A stretch of 64,000 bases of DNA, taken from JBFLXB01 sp964570625 (lineage in GTDB: Bacteria; Nitrospirota; Nitrospiria; 2-01-FULL-66-17). Shown in pieces: positions 25,234 to 33,472 of this stretch. Numbering within the stretch: position 1 is the first letter of the stretch; every line of letters starts with the position of its first letter. Both the position numbers and the translations under genes were made by a program. Under the pieces are notes generated by a model. That model was given only the letters and a program-made list of their open reading frames with translations. It was not told the origin of the DNA and ran no database searches. The DNA lies in NCBI GenBank assembly GCA_964570625.1, contig CAZMYW010000027.1, positions 1 to 64,000 of the forward strand, read 5' to 3'.

Positions 25234-26195
25234 TGATCCTCGTCAGAGGTCGGCAGGTTCTGGAAATCGAAGCCAAGGCGATCCTGTCGTTGAAGGACCG
25301 TCTTGACGAGAGTTTCGAACGTGCGGTGCGGGTGCTGGACGCGTGCCGCGGACGGATTATCGTCACCGGCATGGGCAAGTCGGGCCTGATCGGCCGCAAG
25401 ATCGCCGCGACGCTCGCCAGCATCGGCGCGCCGTCCGCGTTTCTGCATCCTGCCGAAGGGATTCACGGCGACCTGGGGATGCTGTCACGCGGCGACGTGG
25501 TCGTCGCCCTGTCCAACAGCGGTGAAACCGACGAACTGCTCGCCATTATCCCCGCAATCAAACGATTGGAGCTCCCCCTGATCAGCCTGACGGGCAACAC
25601 GCGGTCGTCGCTGGCCAAAGAGAGCGAGGTGGTCCTGGACGTGAGCGTCGCGGAGGAAGCATGCCCCTTGGCCCTCGCGCCCACCTCGAGCACGACCGCC
25701 GCGTTGGCGTTGGGCGACGCGTTGGCCATGGCGCTGCTCGAACACCGCGGGGTCCAGCCCGATGACTTTGCGCGGTACCATCCCGGGGGCACGCTCGGAC
25801 GCCGCCTGCTGCTCACGGTCGAACACGTCATGCACCGGAACGAACACGTCCCCATCGTCGGCCCGGACACCGTGCTGCGCGACGTCATCTACGAAATCAG
25901 TTCCAAAAAACTCGGTATCACCGCCGTGGTCGACTCCTCCGGATGTTTGCTGGGCGTCGTGACCGACGGAGACCTCCGACGGGTGCTGGAACAGGGCGGA
26001 GACAACCTGCTGCAGCGGACCGCGCGAGCGGTGATGACGCCTCGTCCCAAGACGATCGTGAAATCGGCGCTGGCCGCGGAAGCCTTGGCGGTGATGGAGC
26101 GATTCTCCATCACCGCGCTCGTGGTCGCGGACCCCGCGGGCAAAGTGGAGGGCGTCATTCATTTACACGACCTTCTCAAAGCCGGCATCGCCTGA
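25230..26195 (+). CDS. kdsD: Arabinose-5-phosphate isomerase (KdsD/KpsF)
   Basis: A 321-residue enzyme converting ribulose 5-phosphate to arabinose 5-phosphate, the KdsA substrate. Residues ~30-170 form the SIS sugar-isomerase domain (GMGKSGLIGRKIAATLAS, LSNSGETDELL, ALAPTSSTT) and the C-terminal third holds two CBS domains (VMHRNEHVP...; AVMTPRPKTI...). The start can be GTG 25230 (four-base overlap) or ATG 25233. Confidence 0.95.
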   Translation: MMILVRGRQVLEIEAKAILSLKDRLDESFERAVRVLDACRGRIIVTGMGKSGLIGRKIAATLASIGAPSAFLHPAEGIHGDLGMLSRGDVVVALSNSGETDELLAIIPAIKRLELPLISLTGNTRSSLAKESEVVLDVSVAEEACPLALAPTSSTTAALALGDALAMALLEHRGVQPDDFARYHPGGTLGRRLLLTVEHVMHRNEHVPIVGPDTVLRDVIYEISSKKLGITAVVDSSGCLLGVVTDGDLRRVLEQGGDNLLQRTARAVMTPRPKTIVKSALAAEALAVMERFSITALVVADPAGKVEGVIHLHDLLKAGIA

Positions 26196-26204
26196 GTCCG
26201 TTCG

Positions 26205-26720
26205 ATGGCTGCTCCGTCGGGACGGGTCATCGCCAGAGCCAAGGGCGTGACGTTTCTCCTCCTGGACGTCGACGGGGTACTCACCGACGGACGTGTCACG
26301 TTGACCAGCGACGGCCGGGAAGTGAAGTCCTTTCACATCCACGACGGCCACGGCATCAAACAACTCGCCCGTGCGGGTATCGAAGTGGGCATTCTCAGCG
26401 GCCGACGTTCCTCGATCGTGGAACATCGAGCCAAGGAACTTGGGATCGCAGAGGTTCACCAAGGGGTGGAAGACAAGCTCGCGGTGTACGACGCCTTGCT
26501 CGGACGTCGGAGATTACGCGATCAAGACGTAGCGTACGTGGGCGACGACGTCCCGGATCTCCAGGTCCTGAAGCGGGTTGGGTTCGCGGTGACCGTACGC
26601 AACGGCCACGATGCAGTGAAACGATCGGTCCATTACACGACGGTTCGGAACGGAGGGGAGGGGGCGGTGCGCGAAGTCACCGACCTCCTGCTTCGCGCCA
26701 AAGGGATTCGACCCACGTGA
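26205..26720 (+). CDS. kdsC: 3-deoxy-D-manno-octulosonate 8-phosphate phosphatase
   Basis: A 171-residue HAD-superfamily phosphatase of the KdsC/YrbI group that removes phosphate from Kdo 8-phosphate. Catalytic DVDGVLTDG, then GILSGRRS (motif II), a Lys in QGVEDK and the acidic VGDDVPD motif are in order. No cap domain is present, as expected. It ends in a four-base overlap with the acyltransferase gene. Confidence 0.95.
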   Translation: MAAPSGRVIARAKGVTFLLLDVDGVLTDGRVTLTSDGREVKSFHIHDGHGIKQLARAGIEVGILSGRRSSIVEHRAKELGIAEVHQGVEDKLAVYDALLGRRRLRDQDVAYVGDDVPDLQVLKRVGFAVTVRNGHDAVKRSVHYTTVRNGGEGAVREVTDLLLRAKGIRPT

Positions 26721-27703
26721 CCACGCGACAACGCGTGCTCAGGAACGTCATTCTCTGGACAGTGAAAGCGGCGAGTCTGGCCGCCGCCCTCATCCCTTGG
26801 CGGCTTGGCGTGGCGATCGGCGGGGGTCTGGGAGCCCTGGCTTGGCGGTTACTGGGGGCGGCCCGTCGGATGGCGCTGGAAAATTTGGCGGCTGCGTTTC
26901 CGCAATCGTCCGATCAAGAACTGGCGCGCATCGGCCGGGATTCCATGGTCAACCTCGGCCGTTCGGGCCTGGAAATGTTGATGTTGTCCCGGCACCGGCT
27001 CACTCGGATCGAGCAATGGTGTGCCATCGAAGGCGCGGACCGACTGAAAGAATCTCTCGCCGGAGGACGGGGAGTCGTGTTCGTGACAGCTCACACCGGG
27101 AATTGGGAGCTGCTCGGCGCCCTCGTGGTTCGACTCGGTTGGCGCACCTCGGTGGTGGCCACGCCGGTGTACGATCCACGGTTGGACGACCTGTTGGTCG
27201 CGGCCAGGGCTGCACAAGGCGTGGAAACCATCAGGCGCGGGAGCGCTTCGGCCGGTCGTCAATTGTTGACGGCATTGCGGCACAACGCAGTGTTGGGACT
27301 GCTGATCGATCAGGACACCGATGTCGACGGGGCGTTCGTTCCATTTTTCGGCCGACCGGCTTACACGCCGACCGGCGCCGCCGCATTGGCGCTCAGAACC
27401 GGCGCTGCCGTGGTGTGTGGATTCCTCGTGCGGGAAGGATCGTTGCACCACCGGATGGTCGTGGATGGACCGATCACGCTGATCCGAACCGGAGACCAGG
27501 CGCGAGACATCCTGGAGAATACCGCATTGCTGACCGCGCGCATCGAACGGCACATCCGCAGGAACCCTGAGCAGTGGGTCTGGTTTCACCGACGGTGGAA
27601 GCGGCGCCCCACTGAGGCGGCGCCGAATGACCGCGATCATCAGGCAATCGAACACGAGCCGCACGGGACCACTTCCACCCCGGCGGACGTGAGTCCGGCA
27701 TGA
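26717..27703 (+). CDS. Lipid A biosynthesis acyltransferase (LpxL/HtrB family)
   Basis: A 328-residue inner-membrane acyltransferase that adds a secondary acyl chain to lipid A precursors. An N-terminal membrane segment is followed by the HX4E catalytic motif HTGNWE, the FVPFFGRPAYTPTGAA region and the conserved PEQWVWFHRRWK near the end. The GTG start overlaps kdsC by four bases. A 35-residue polar tail follows the domain. Which acyl chain it transfers cannot be read from sequence. Confidence 0.92.
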   Translation: MTTRQRVLRNVILWTVKAASLAAALIPWRLGVAIGGGLGALAWRLLGAARRMALENLAAAFPQSSDQELARIGRDSMVNLGRSGLEMLMLSRHRLTRIEQWCAIEGADRLKESLAGGRGVVFVTAHTGNWELLGALVVRLGWRTSVVATPVYDPRLDDLLVAARAAQGVETIRRGSASAGRQLLTALRHNAVLGLLIDQDTDVDGAFVPFFGRPAYTPTGAAALALRTGAAVVCGFLVREGSLHHRMVVDGPITLIRTGDQARDILENTALLTARIERHIRRNPEQWVWFHRRWKRRPTEAAPNDRDHQAIEHEPHGTTSTPADVSPA

Positions 27704-28269
27704 ACCGCACTGAACAGGCACTGAACCTTCCCAACCTGCTCACGCTCTCTCGCCTCGGACTGATTCCGGTTTTCGTCGCGTTGTCCGCGTTCGACCAGTC
27801 CCCAACCATCGCCGTGGCCGCGGCAACCGTGTTCGGGCTCGCCTCGCTGACTGATTGGCTCGACGGCTACGTAGCTCGCCGTAGACACCAGATCACGGAT
27901 CTGGGCAAACTCCTGGATCCCGTGGCCGACAAACTGTTGGTGCTGGCGGCTCTGGTGGTTCTGGTGGAGGCGGATCGCGCCCCGGGCTGGCTGGTGATTC
28001 TCTTGTTGGCGCGCGAGTTCGCCGTCACCGCCCTGCGCGCTGTGGCCGCCATGGGGGGACAGGTCATTCCCGCCGAAGCCCTGGGCAAATTGAAGATGGG
28101 AGTGCAAACCGCGGCGGTGTTGGTCCTTATTCTCGAACCAACACTTCCTGCCTGGAGTCATCCCGTGGGCCTGGCGCTCCTGGTCGCGGCCACGTTCTTA
28201 GCCCTCCTGTCCGCGAGCCAGTACGCGCTTGCATACAGCCGCTCGTTCCGCCCCGAAACCGTTAGGTGA
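27700..28269 (+). CDS. pgsA: CDP-diacylglycerol-glycerol-3-phosphate 3-phosphatidyltransferase
   Basis: A 189-residue membrane enzyme making phosphatidylglycerol phosphate. The CDP-alcohol phosphotransferase signature D-G-x2-A-R-x8-G-x3-D-x3-D is complete (DGYVARRR...GKLLDPVAD). Start NLPNLLTLSRLGLIPVF is typical of PgsA. It overlaps genes on both sides by four bases (ATGA, GTGA), extending the envelope operon into phospholipid synthesis. Confidence 0.94.
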   Translation: MNRTEQALNLPNLLTLSRLGLIPVFVALSAFDQSPTIAVAAATVFGLASLTDWLDGYVARRRHQITDLGKLLDPVADKLLVLAALVVLVEADRAPGWLVILLLAREFAVTALRAVAAMGGQVIPAEALGKLKMGVQTAAVLVLILEPTLPAWSHPVGLALLVAATFLALLSASQYALAYSRSFRPETVR

Positions 28270-28883
28270 CCGCGGACCCGTCACCGATGGTCGGCTTGGC
28301 GATTACGTTGATCGCGTATATCATTGGCACGGTTCCCTTCGGTGTCATCGTCGCCCGCGGAGTCGGAGCCTCAGACCCACGGACCAAGGGGAGCGGGAAC
28401 ATCGGGAGCACGAACGTCCTGCGGGTCGCGGGAAAGGGCGCCGCAGCCGCCACCTTGGTTCTGGACGTAGGCAAGGGATTGATCGCCGTCTGGATGACCA
28501 CGTCTTGGATACCGGACCATACAACACCGTGGATACAGGCCGCAGGAATCGCCGTTGTGCTGGGTCACACCTTCCCGGTGTGGACGGGTTTCCGCGGAGG
28601 CAAGGGCGTTGCTACCGGAATCGGAGCGTTGTTCGGACTCTCCCCGGTGTTGGCGACCGGCGCTTGCCTGGTGTGGGCAATGGTGTTGGCGTGGTCTCGG
28701 TACGTGTCCCTTGCCAGTGTGGTAGCGGTCCTCGTGCTGCCGATCGCGGCGGCCGTGATCCGCGCGCCGAACGTCCAGACGTTTTCACTCGCCGTGGCGT
28801 CGGTCGTGGTGATTCGGCATCGCGACAACCTGTTCCGGTTGCTGCGGGGAACCGAGTCCAAACTCGGCAGTCGCACAACATGA
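28266..28883 (+). CDS. plsY: Glycerol-3-phosphate acyltransferase PlsY
   Basis: A 205-residue polytopic enzyme that acylates glycerol 3-phosphate with acyl phosphate, the first committed phospholipid step. All three conserved loops are present: GSGNIGSTNVLR, GHTFPVWTGFRGGKGVATG and the C-terminal VVIRHRDNLFRL. A plsX partner is not in this window. GTG 28266 overlaps pgsA by four bases. Confidence 0.95.
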   Translation: MTADPSPMVGLAITLIAYIIGTVPFGVIVARGVGASDPRTKGSGNIGSTNVLRVAGKGAAAATLVLDVGKGLIAVWMTTSWIPDHTTPWIQAAGIAVVLGHTFPVWTGFRGGKGVATGIGALFGLSPVLATGACLVWAMVLAWSRYVSLASVVAVLVLPIAAAVIRAPNVQTFSLAVASVVVIRHRDNLFRLLRGTESKLGSRTT

Positions 28884-30739
28884 GCTTGCGGGCGAGCGCC
28901 GTATTCTCGGTGCTCGTCGGCTTGATCGCCTTCCCTTTCCCGGTCTTCGCGGAGGAGGCGCCTCCACTCAGCACGGCGTGGGAGACCTACCGGCAGGCCG
29001 TTGAGACGTTGCCGCCTGACGAAATCATCACCGCCGCCCGGGGGTTGCGCGATGCCGCGCGGGACTCCGACACTCTGCAGGCTCCGGAGTTGAGTTTGGT
29101 GATGATCCGGGACGCAGATGCCTTGCGCGCACGCGGTGAGGCGGGCACGGCGATCCAGATCGCCCAGATCGCGTCGTCCCTCTCTCCGGGCCTGGTGACT
29201 CCACACGCATGGCTGGCTCAGACCTGGTTGGCCGGACCCGATCCTGACGTCTTGGCCAGCGGCAAAGAGTGGGCGGCAGCGTGGAAAATCTCACTGACGG
29301 ATTTCTGGTCCGCGTTGTACCGCATCGACCGCGTGATCGCCGCCGCGCTCTTCAGTCTCGGATCAGCCGCCGTTCTCGTGATCGGCTGGTATCTCATTCG
29401 AACGATCCCGCTGCTGGGACATCTCTTGGTCGAGTGGAGCGGACACCGGGTGTTTCGACCCACGGCGTGGCTCGCTGCCACCTGGATCCTGTTGTTGCCG
29501 CTGGCCGCGGTCCAATGGGGGTGGTGGATGGTGTTGGCTCCCGGTGCGGTCGCGTGGTGGTTTCTGTCGTCCCGAGAACGCCTCGCGTTGGGGGTGCTCG
29601 CGGTGTTCGGAGTCTTGGCGACGGTTCTCCTCCCATATGCCGTGCCAATATTGACCGCCGACCAGAGCGCGGAACTTCGCCTGTTGGTTGAGGTGACCGA
29701 GGGTCGACACTCCAGCGGGCGGTTGGACGACGCCGTAGTCGTCGAGTCGCCACAAGGCGCAGCCGCACGCGGGACCGCGCTGGTTCGGTCCGGACGAATC
29801 GGCGAGGCGGCGACGCTGTTTGAGGAAGCGCTGGTGCGGTGGCCCGGAGAGCCGCGGCTGCTCACGGGGTACGGCAATGTCCTGTTTCATCGCCACGAAT
29901 ACGACCGAGCCGTCCAGCACTACGAGCAAGCGCTCCAGGTCGTCCCCCAATCGATTCCGGTGCTCTACAACCTGAGCCAGGCCTATCGAGCGGGGCTGCA
30001 TTTCGATGAAGGGGAAGCGAGGTTCCAGGAAGCTCGGGTCCTGGACGCAGGTGTCCTGGATCGGTACGCGGAAGGCTCACGTCGCGGAGAAGCGTTCCTG
30101 GTGGTGGACTATCCGGCGACCTATGAGGAACTCCTTGCCAAGGCCGTTGAACTGCGGCCGCTCCCCCCGGTTCTCGATGACGCGGTCAAGGCCCTATCGA
30201 GCCACATCGCTCCGCTCCTGACGATCGGCGTCTTGGGGTTGTTCGCGGGGTGCTGGATGTTGGGCAAGTGGTTTCCCAACCAGCCGGCGTCCCCCTGTGC
30301 GGCGTGCGGCACTGCGGTGTGCCGACGTTGCCAGCGGTATTTTCTTGACCTCAAACTGTGCCTGTCATGCTGGAAAACACACGCCAAAGGCGCCAAGTTC
30401 ACCAACCAAACGACGCTCCCGCAAGTCAGCCGTCGCTGGGAGTTCCGGCGGCGAGTCGCCGCGGTGCTCTCGCTCGTGCCAGGGTTGGGGCATCTCTCCA
30501 TCGGTCGACCGCTGTGGGGTCTGGCTTTTGCCATCACCGGGTGGGGATTGCTCTGGATCGGCTTCTTGAGAGAAGTGAGCTGGAGCACCACCGAGGCTCG
30601 GCTCGTTCCGCTTCCCTGGTACACGACATGGGCGCCGATCGCGAGTGGCCTGGTGGTCTTGCTGATCATTGGAGCACGGCATCTCCTCAGGCTGGACTGG
30701 TCGAGATCGGAATCAGCGCTTCCACAGGATCATCCGTAG
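28880..30739 (+). CDS. Large membrane protein with TPR repeats and an internal zinc finger
   Basis: A 619-residue protein. A signal peptide (ending near VFAEE) leads into a helical repeat region (~20-130), a membrane region with four or five segments (~150-265), TPR repeats (~290-390; YEQALQVVPQSIPVLYNLSQ), another membrane segment, a zinc finger CAACGTAVCRRC...CLSC (~470-500) and C-terminal segments around VPGLGHLSIGRPLWGL. The PGLGHLxxGRPxxG block resembles TM2-like membrane modules. The ATGA overlap with plsY makes it part of the envelope operon; a scaffold role there is an inference. Confidence 0.8.
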   Translation: MSLRASAVFSVLVGLIAFPFPVFAEEAPPLSTAWETYRQAVETLPPDEIITAARGLRDAARDSDTLQAPELSLVMIRDADALRARGEAGTAIQIAQIASSLSPGLVTPHAWLAQTWLAGPDPDVLASGKEWAAAWKISLTDFWSALYRIDRVIAAALFSLGSAAVLVIGWYLIRTIPLLGHLLVEWSGHRVFRPTAWLAATWILLLPLAAVQWGWWMVLAPGAVAWWFLSSRERLALGVLAVFGVLATVLLPYAVPILTADQSAELRLLVEVTEGRHSSGRLDDAVVVESPQGAAARGTALVRSGRIGEAATLFEEALVRWPGEPRLLTGYGNVLFHRHEYDRAVQHYEQALQVVPQSIPVLYNLSQAYRAGLHFDEGEARFQEARVLDAGVLDRYAEGSRRGEAFLVVDYPATYEELLAKAVELRPLPPVLDDAVKALSSHIAPLLTIGVLGLFAGCWMLGKWFPNQPASPCAACGTAVCRRCQRYFLDLKLCLSCWKTHAKGAKFTNQTTLPQVSRRWEFRRRVAAVLSLVPGLGHLSIGRPLWGLAFAITGWGLLWIGFLREVSWSTTEARLVPLPWYTTWAPIASGLVVLLIIGARHLLRLDWSRSESALPQDHP

Positions 30740-30745
30740 ACACCG

Positions 30746-31951
30746 ATGTCTCTCGAAGGATCGATCAAAGATTTCGGATTGTCGGACATCTTCCAGTTGA
30801 TTTACGTTCAACAGAAGAGCGGCAGCATGACCGTCAACCAACACACCCGAAAAGCGACTGTCGGGTTCGTAAAGGGAATGGTCGTCTCCGCCAAAGCGGA
30901 CGAAGCGGAGGGAGTGGAGCGTATCGGCGACGTCTTGGTCAGAGCGAAGCGGATTACGCCGCGTCAGCTCGAAACCGCCCTGAAACTCCAACAGGAACAC
31001 GGTGAGTTTTTGGGACACGTGTTGGTGTCCGAGGGGATCCTGAGTCCGGAGGACCTCAAGCGGGCCTTGAAGCTTCAGACGCTGGAGACGGTGTACGGCC
31101 TCTTTCGCTGGAAGGACGGACGATACACCTTCGACCAGGAACCGGTTTCCTATCCGAAAGAGTTCGTCGATCCGATCAGCACGGAACACATTTTGATGGA
31201 AGGCATTCGCCGTCTGGACGAGTGGCCGTTTATCGAGAAGAAAATTTCGTCCCTGGACATGGTGCTCGCCCAGGTCCCTGGAAAAGAAACCGAGATCGAG
31301 CTGACGGCAGAACCGACGCCACCGGCGACGGTCAGCGACGATCCGCTGGCCGATCTCGATTCCGAACCGCAAGGTCGGTTCTCGACCGACGAAATCACCG
31401 TGTATCGCGCGGTCAACGGCACGTACCCGGTTTCGCGAATCATCGAACTGGTGCAATTGGGGGAGTTCGAGGTGTGCAAAGGATTGGCGAACCTTCTCAC
31501 CGCGGGACTCGTCGTGCCTGTCGGCGGGGGGTTCGCAGCCGACGAAGAGGCCCAGGAGCGGGGGGCCGGACTCGCCAGGATCCTCGCTGGACTCTCCGTT
31601 GCGGCGCGCTGGACCGTCAATATCCTGGTGATCGGCGGATTGTTAGCCGCTGCAGTCTCCTGGGGCACGGATAGCCGGGACTGGTTGGTGTCTCGGATCG
31701 ACACGGACCTGCGGTCGGTTCAGACGGTGTTGTTGCCCCATCACGTCAAGATCCTCCAGGAACTCGCCGGTGTGTGGCGGGCGGAGCGAGGTAGTGCCCC
31801 GACATCTATTTTTGAGCCGATCTCGTCATATAATGCATCAGCATGGCCCTTGTCCGACCCATGGGGAAAACCGTGGGCCTATGATCCGAGTACCGATACG
31901 ATCTCCGCGGGCCCTGATCCTGTTTCTAGCGATAATAATTTTACAGAATAA
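30746..31951 (+). CDS. PATAN (DUF4388) domain protein with pseudopilin-like C-terminus
   Basis: A 401-residue protein. Residues 1-135 form a PATAN/DUF4388 domain (GSIKDFGLSDIFQLIYVQQK, FVKGMVVSA, GVERIGDVLVRAK), often attached to two-component and gliding-type systems. After a linker, a second helical domain (~210-260) precedes one membrane segment (~290-307). The C-terminal tail DPWGKPWAYDPSTDTISAGP closely follows the GspG/PilA ending DPWGxPYxYxP. The last nine residues are encoded in an AT-rich island. Start is six bases after the TPR gene. Confidence 0.82.
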   Translation: MSLEGSIKDFGLSDIFQLIYVQQKSGSMTVNQHTRKATVGFVKGMVVSAKADEAEGVERIGDVLVRAKRITPRQLETALKLQQEHGEFLGHVLVSEGILSPEDLKRALKLQTLETVYGLFRWKDGRYTFDQEPVSYPKEFVDPISTEHILMEGIRRLDEWPFIEKKISSLDMVLAQVPGKETEIELTAEPTPPATVSDDPLADLDSEPQGRFSTDEITVYRAVNGTYPVSRIIELVQLGEFEVCKGLANLLTAGLVVPVGGGFAADEEAQERGAGLARILAGLSVAARWTVNILVIGGLLAAAVSWGTDSRDWLVSRIDTDLRSVQTVLLPHHVKILQELAGVWRAERGSAPTSIFEPISSYNASAWPLSDPWGKPWAYDPSTDTISAGPDPVSSDNNFTE

Positions 31952-32045
31952 TCCTTATCAGACTACATATAAATATGAACATTAACTAGATACTAAGTTA
32001 TTTATCTATATGAATAAATTAATAAATACAGTATCAAGTCATATC
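31925..32045. other. AT-rich island (about 22% GC)
   Basis: In 31921-32040 only 26 of 120 bases are G or C, against roughly 60% around it. It spans the last codons of the PATAN gene, the 58-bp gap and the first codons of the next gene. It contains many A/T tracts (TATAAATATG, AATAAATTAATAAATACAG) and several weak promoter-like pairs, for example TTAACT-17-TCTATA. It could be a strong UP-element-type promoter, a nucleoid-protein site or a foreign insertion. No open reading frame or repeat structure explains it. Confidence 0.8.
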
Positions 32046-32723
32046 GAAATCATCACGCGTTCGCTCACCCAGATAATCTGGGAGGTCGCTGACGAAACGC
32101 AGCAGGCAAGGTCTCGGTTGCGCCTGCAAAATGAACTGGAGCGACTGACCGAACGAGAAACCGGCCAGTATCAGCAACTCGGCCACATGGGGTTTGAGCT
32201 CCTACGGGACCACCTTGCGGTAGAGCGCACTCCGCAGACCTTGACGTTTGTTGCTGAAATCGACCGCATGCGCGACGAGCAACACCGCCTTCGCCGGCGA
32301 CCTGACGCGAAGTATCTGGAGACGCCGACCCCCTTTCCCTGGCACCGACTGGAGAAGGTGCTCGAATCCGGCGAGTGGGTCATTCACACCAAGACGCTGC
32401 CCGATTCCTCACCGTGGTGTGGCCGTCCAATGATGACCAGACCAGCGGCAGGCGTGTGCCTTGCCCTCAAGCGCGGTGACTCCATCCTGCCGGTTGCACC
32501 CGACACGGTCTGGATGGGTGGAGACCTCCTGATAATCCTCTCCCCTGCTGGAAGTGTTTCGGCCTGGGATCGGTGGATGGTATCCGGCTCCTCGAATACC
32601 GATGAACACGAGGCGGATAGTGGTTCTGGGAGTCGATCAGTGACTGGTCATCCGGATGAACATCCGGGACGAGAAGACCTTGCGGGGGATTTTCCGAGTT
32701 TTCAGGAGGATCGGAGGGGTTGA
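32010..32723 (+). CDS. Hypothetical protein with RCK_C (TrkA-C)-like C-terminal domain
   Basis: A 237-residue soluble protein. Residues ~1-110 are charged and probably form long helices (RSRLRLQNELERLTERETGQ). Residues ~140-195 resemble RCK_C/TrkA_C ligand domains: GVCLALKRGDSILPVAPDTV, then GGDLLIILS. There is no channel or Rossmann domain attached. ATG 32010 lies in the AT-rich island without a clear ribosome-binding site, so initiation may be later. The tail is polar. The assignment of the domain is tentative. Confidence 0.6.
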   Translation: MNKLINTVSSHIEIITRSLTQIIWEVADETQQARSRLRLQNELERLTERETGQYQQLGHMGFELLRDHLAVERTPQTLTFVAEIDRMRDEQHRLRRRPDAKYLETPTPFPWHRLEKVLESGEWVIHTKTLPDSSPWCGRPMMTRPAAGVCLALKRGDSILPVAPDTVWMGGDLLIILSPAGSVSAWDRWMVSGSSNTDEHEADSGSGSRSVTGHPDEHPGREDLAGDFPSFQEDRRG

Positions 32724-32830
32724 CGTTTCCGTTCTTCGATCCGGCGCTCCAGGCGTTTTCCGGCCGACGTCAACCATCGAATCTTGAACTGTAATACCAT
32801 CTGATCCCACCACCGAAGGAAACGCGTCAT
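32702..32830 (-). CDS. Possible 42-residue basic small protein
   Basis: An ORF of 42 codons reads MTRFLRWWDQMVLQFKIRWL and continues with GKRLERRIEERKRQ. It has an aromatic/hydrophobic N-terminal half and a strongly basic helical C-terminal half. An AAGGGGG stretch lies about 11 bases upstream. It overlaps the end of the plus-strand gene by 22 bases and lies between that gene and the ACT gene. The amphipathic pattern looks non-random, but no family is recognised. Confidence 0.3.
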   Translation of the reverse strand: MTRFLRWWDQMVLQFKIRWLTSAGKRLERRIEERKRQPLRSS

Positions 32831-32902
32831 CACGGTCGCGGCCCCCTTACCTGCAGAGACCGCGCCTCCCGCCGGAATATTCCCCTTCGGGGTTAGCTGA
32901 CC

Positions 32903-33313
32903 TTACCTGACGCCCAAGGCGTTGGCTGCTTTCTTGACGTCTCGCGGTTTGACCCAGAAGATCGCGCCGTAGCGGCCCTGTCCCGCGCACACGGCATCGA
33001 TGGCCGTGACATTAATCTTGGCTTGTGCAAGGCGGCTCATCAAGCCGGCAACCGCTCCAGAACGGTCGTCGCCTTGCACGAGAAATCCGGTCTTTCTGGT
33101 GCGAATGCGGAGCCGTGCGCGCTTGGCGGCGGCAAGAAATGCGATCGGGTCCTCCGGAACGAAGTCGATCTGAGCCTTTCGCCCATTCGGGAACCCGGTA
33201 AACGCCAGCAGATTGATCCCCGCGTCCCGCATCGAATTGAGGACCCGAGCACCCTCCCCCACTTTCTGGGAGACATCCATCGCGAAATAATCGACCTTCC
33301 GGATCGTGTCCAT
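32903..33313 (-). CDS. ACT domain-containing protein
   Basis: A 136-residue protein with two ACT-like repeats: VDYFAMDVSQKVGEGARVLN with GINLLAFTGFPNGRKAQIDF, and GFLVQGDDRSGAVAGLMSRL with AKINVTAIDAVCAG. ACT domains bind small molecules such as amino acids. Free-standing two-ACT proteins of this size have unknown ligands. ATG 33313 has GGAGG five bases upstream. It is a single gene reading toward the AT-rich side. Confidence 0.85.
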   Translation of the reverse strand: MDTIRKVDYFAMDVSQKVGEGARVLNSMRDAGINLLAFTGFPNGRKAQIDFVPEDPIAFLAAAKRARLRIRTRKTGFLVQGDDRSGAVAGLMSRLAQAKINVTAIDAVCAGQGRYGAIFWVKPRDVKKAANALGVR

Positions 33314-33400
33314 CGTGGCCTCCGCAGGGGGTGTGGTCGAGTTACTCCATACCACAGCGCGAACACGAAAGACAACCAGGGTCCTCAAACCATACGCGAT

Positions 33401-33448
33401 CTAAAAAAATAAAGTGCCCAACCACCCTGATAAAGGCGGTTGGGCACT
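33401..33448 (-). terminator. Rho-independent terminator of the NUMOD3-like gene
   Basis: An exact 11-base inverted repeat AGTGCCCAACC (33413-33423) / GGTTGGGCACT (33438-33448), read on the minus strand, is followed by TTTATTTTTTTAG. It lies 25 bases after the stop codon of the minus-strand gene ending at 33473 and is the clearest factor-independent terminator in the window. Confidence 0.9.
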
Positions 33449-33472
33449 CGGAACTACCCAGGGGGGCGACTG

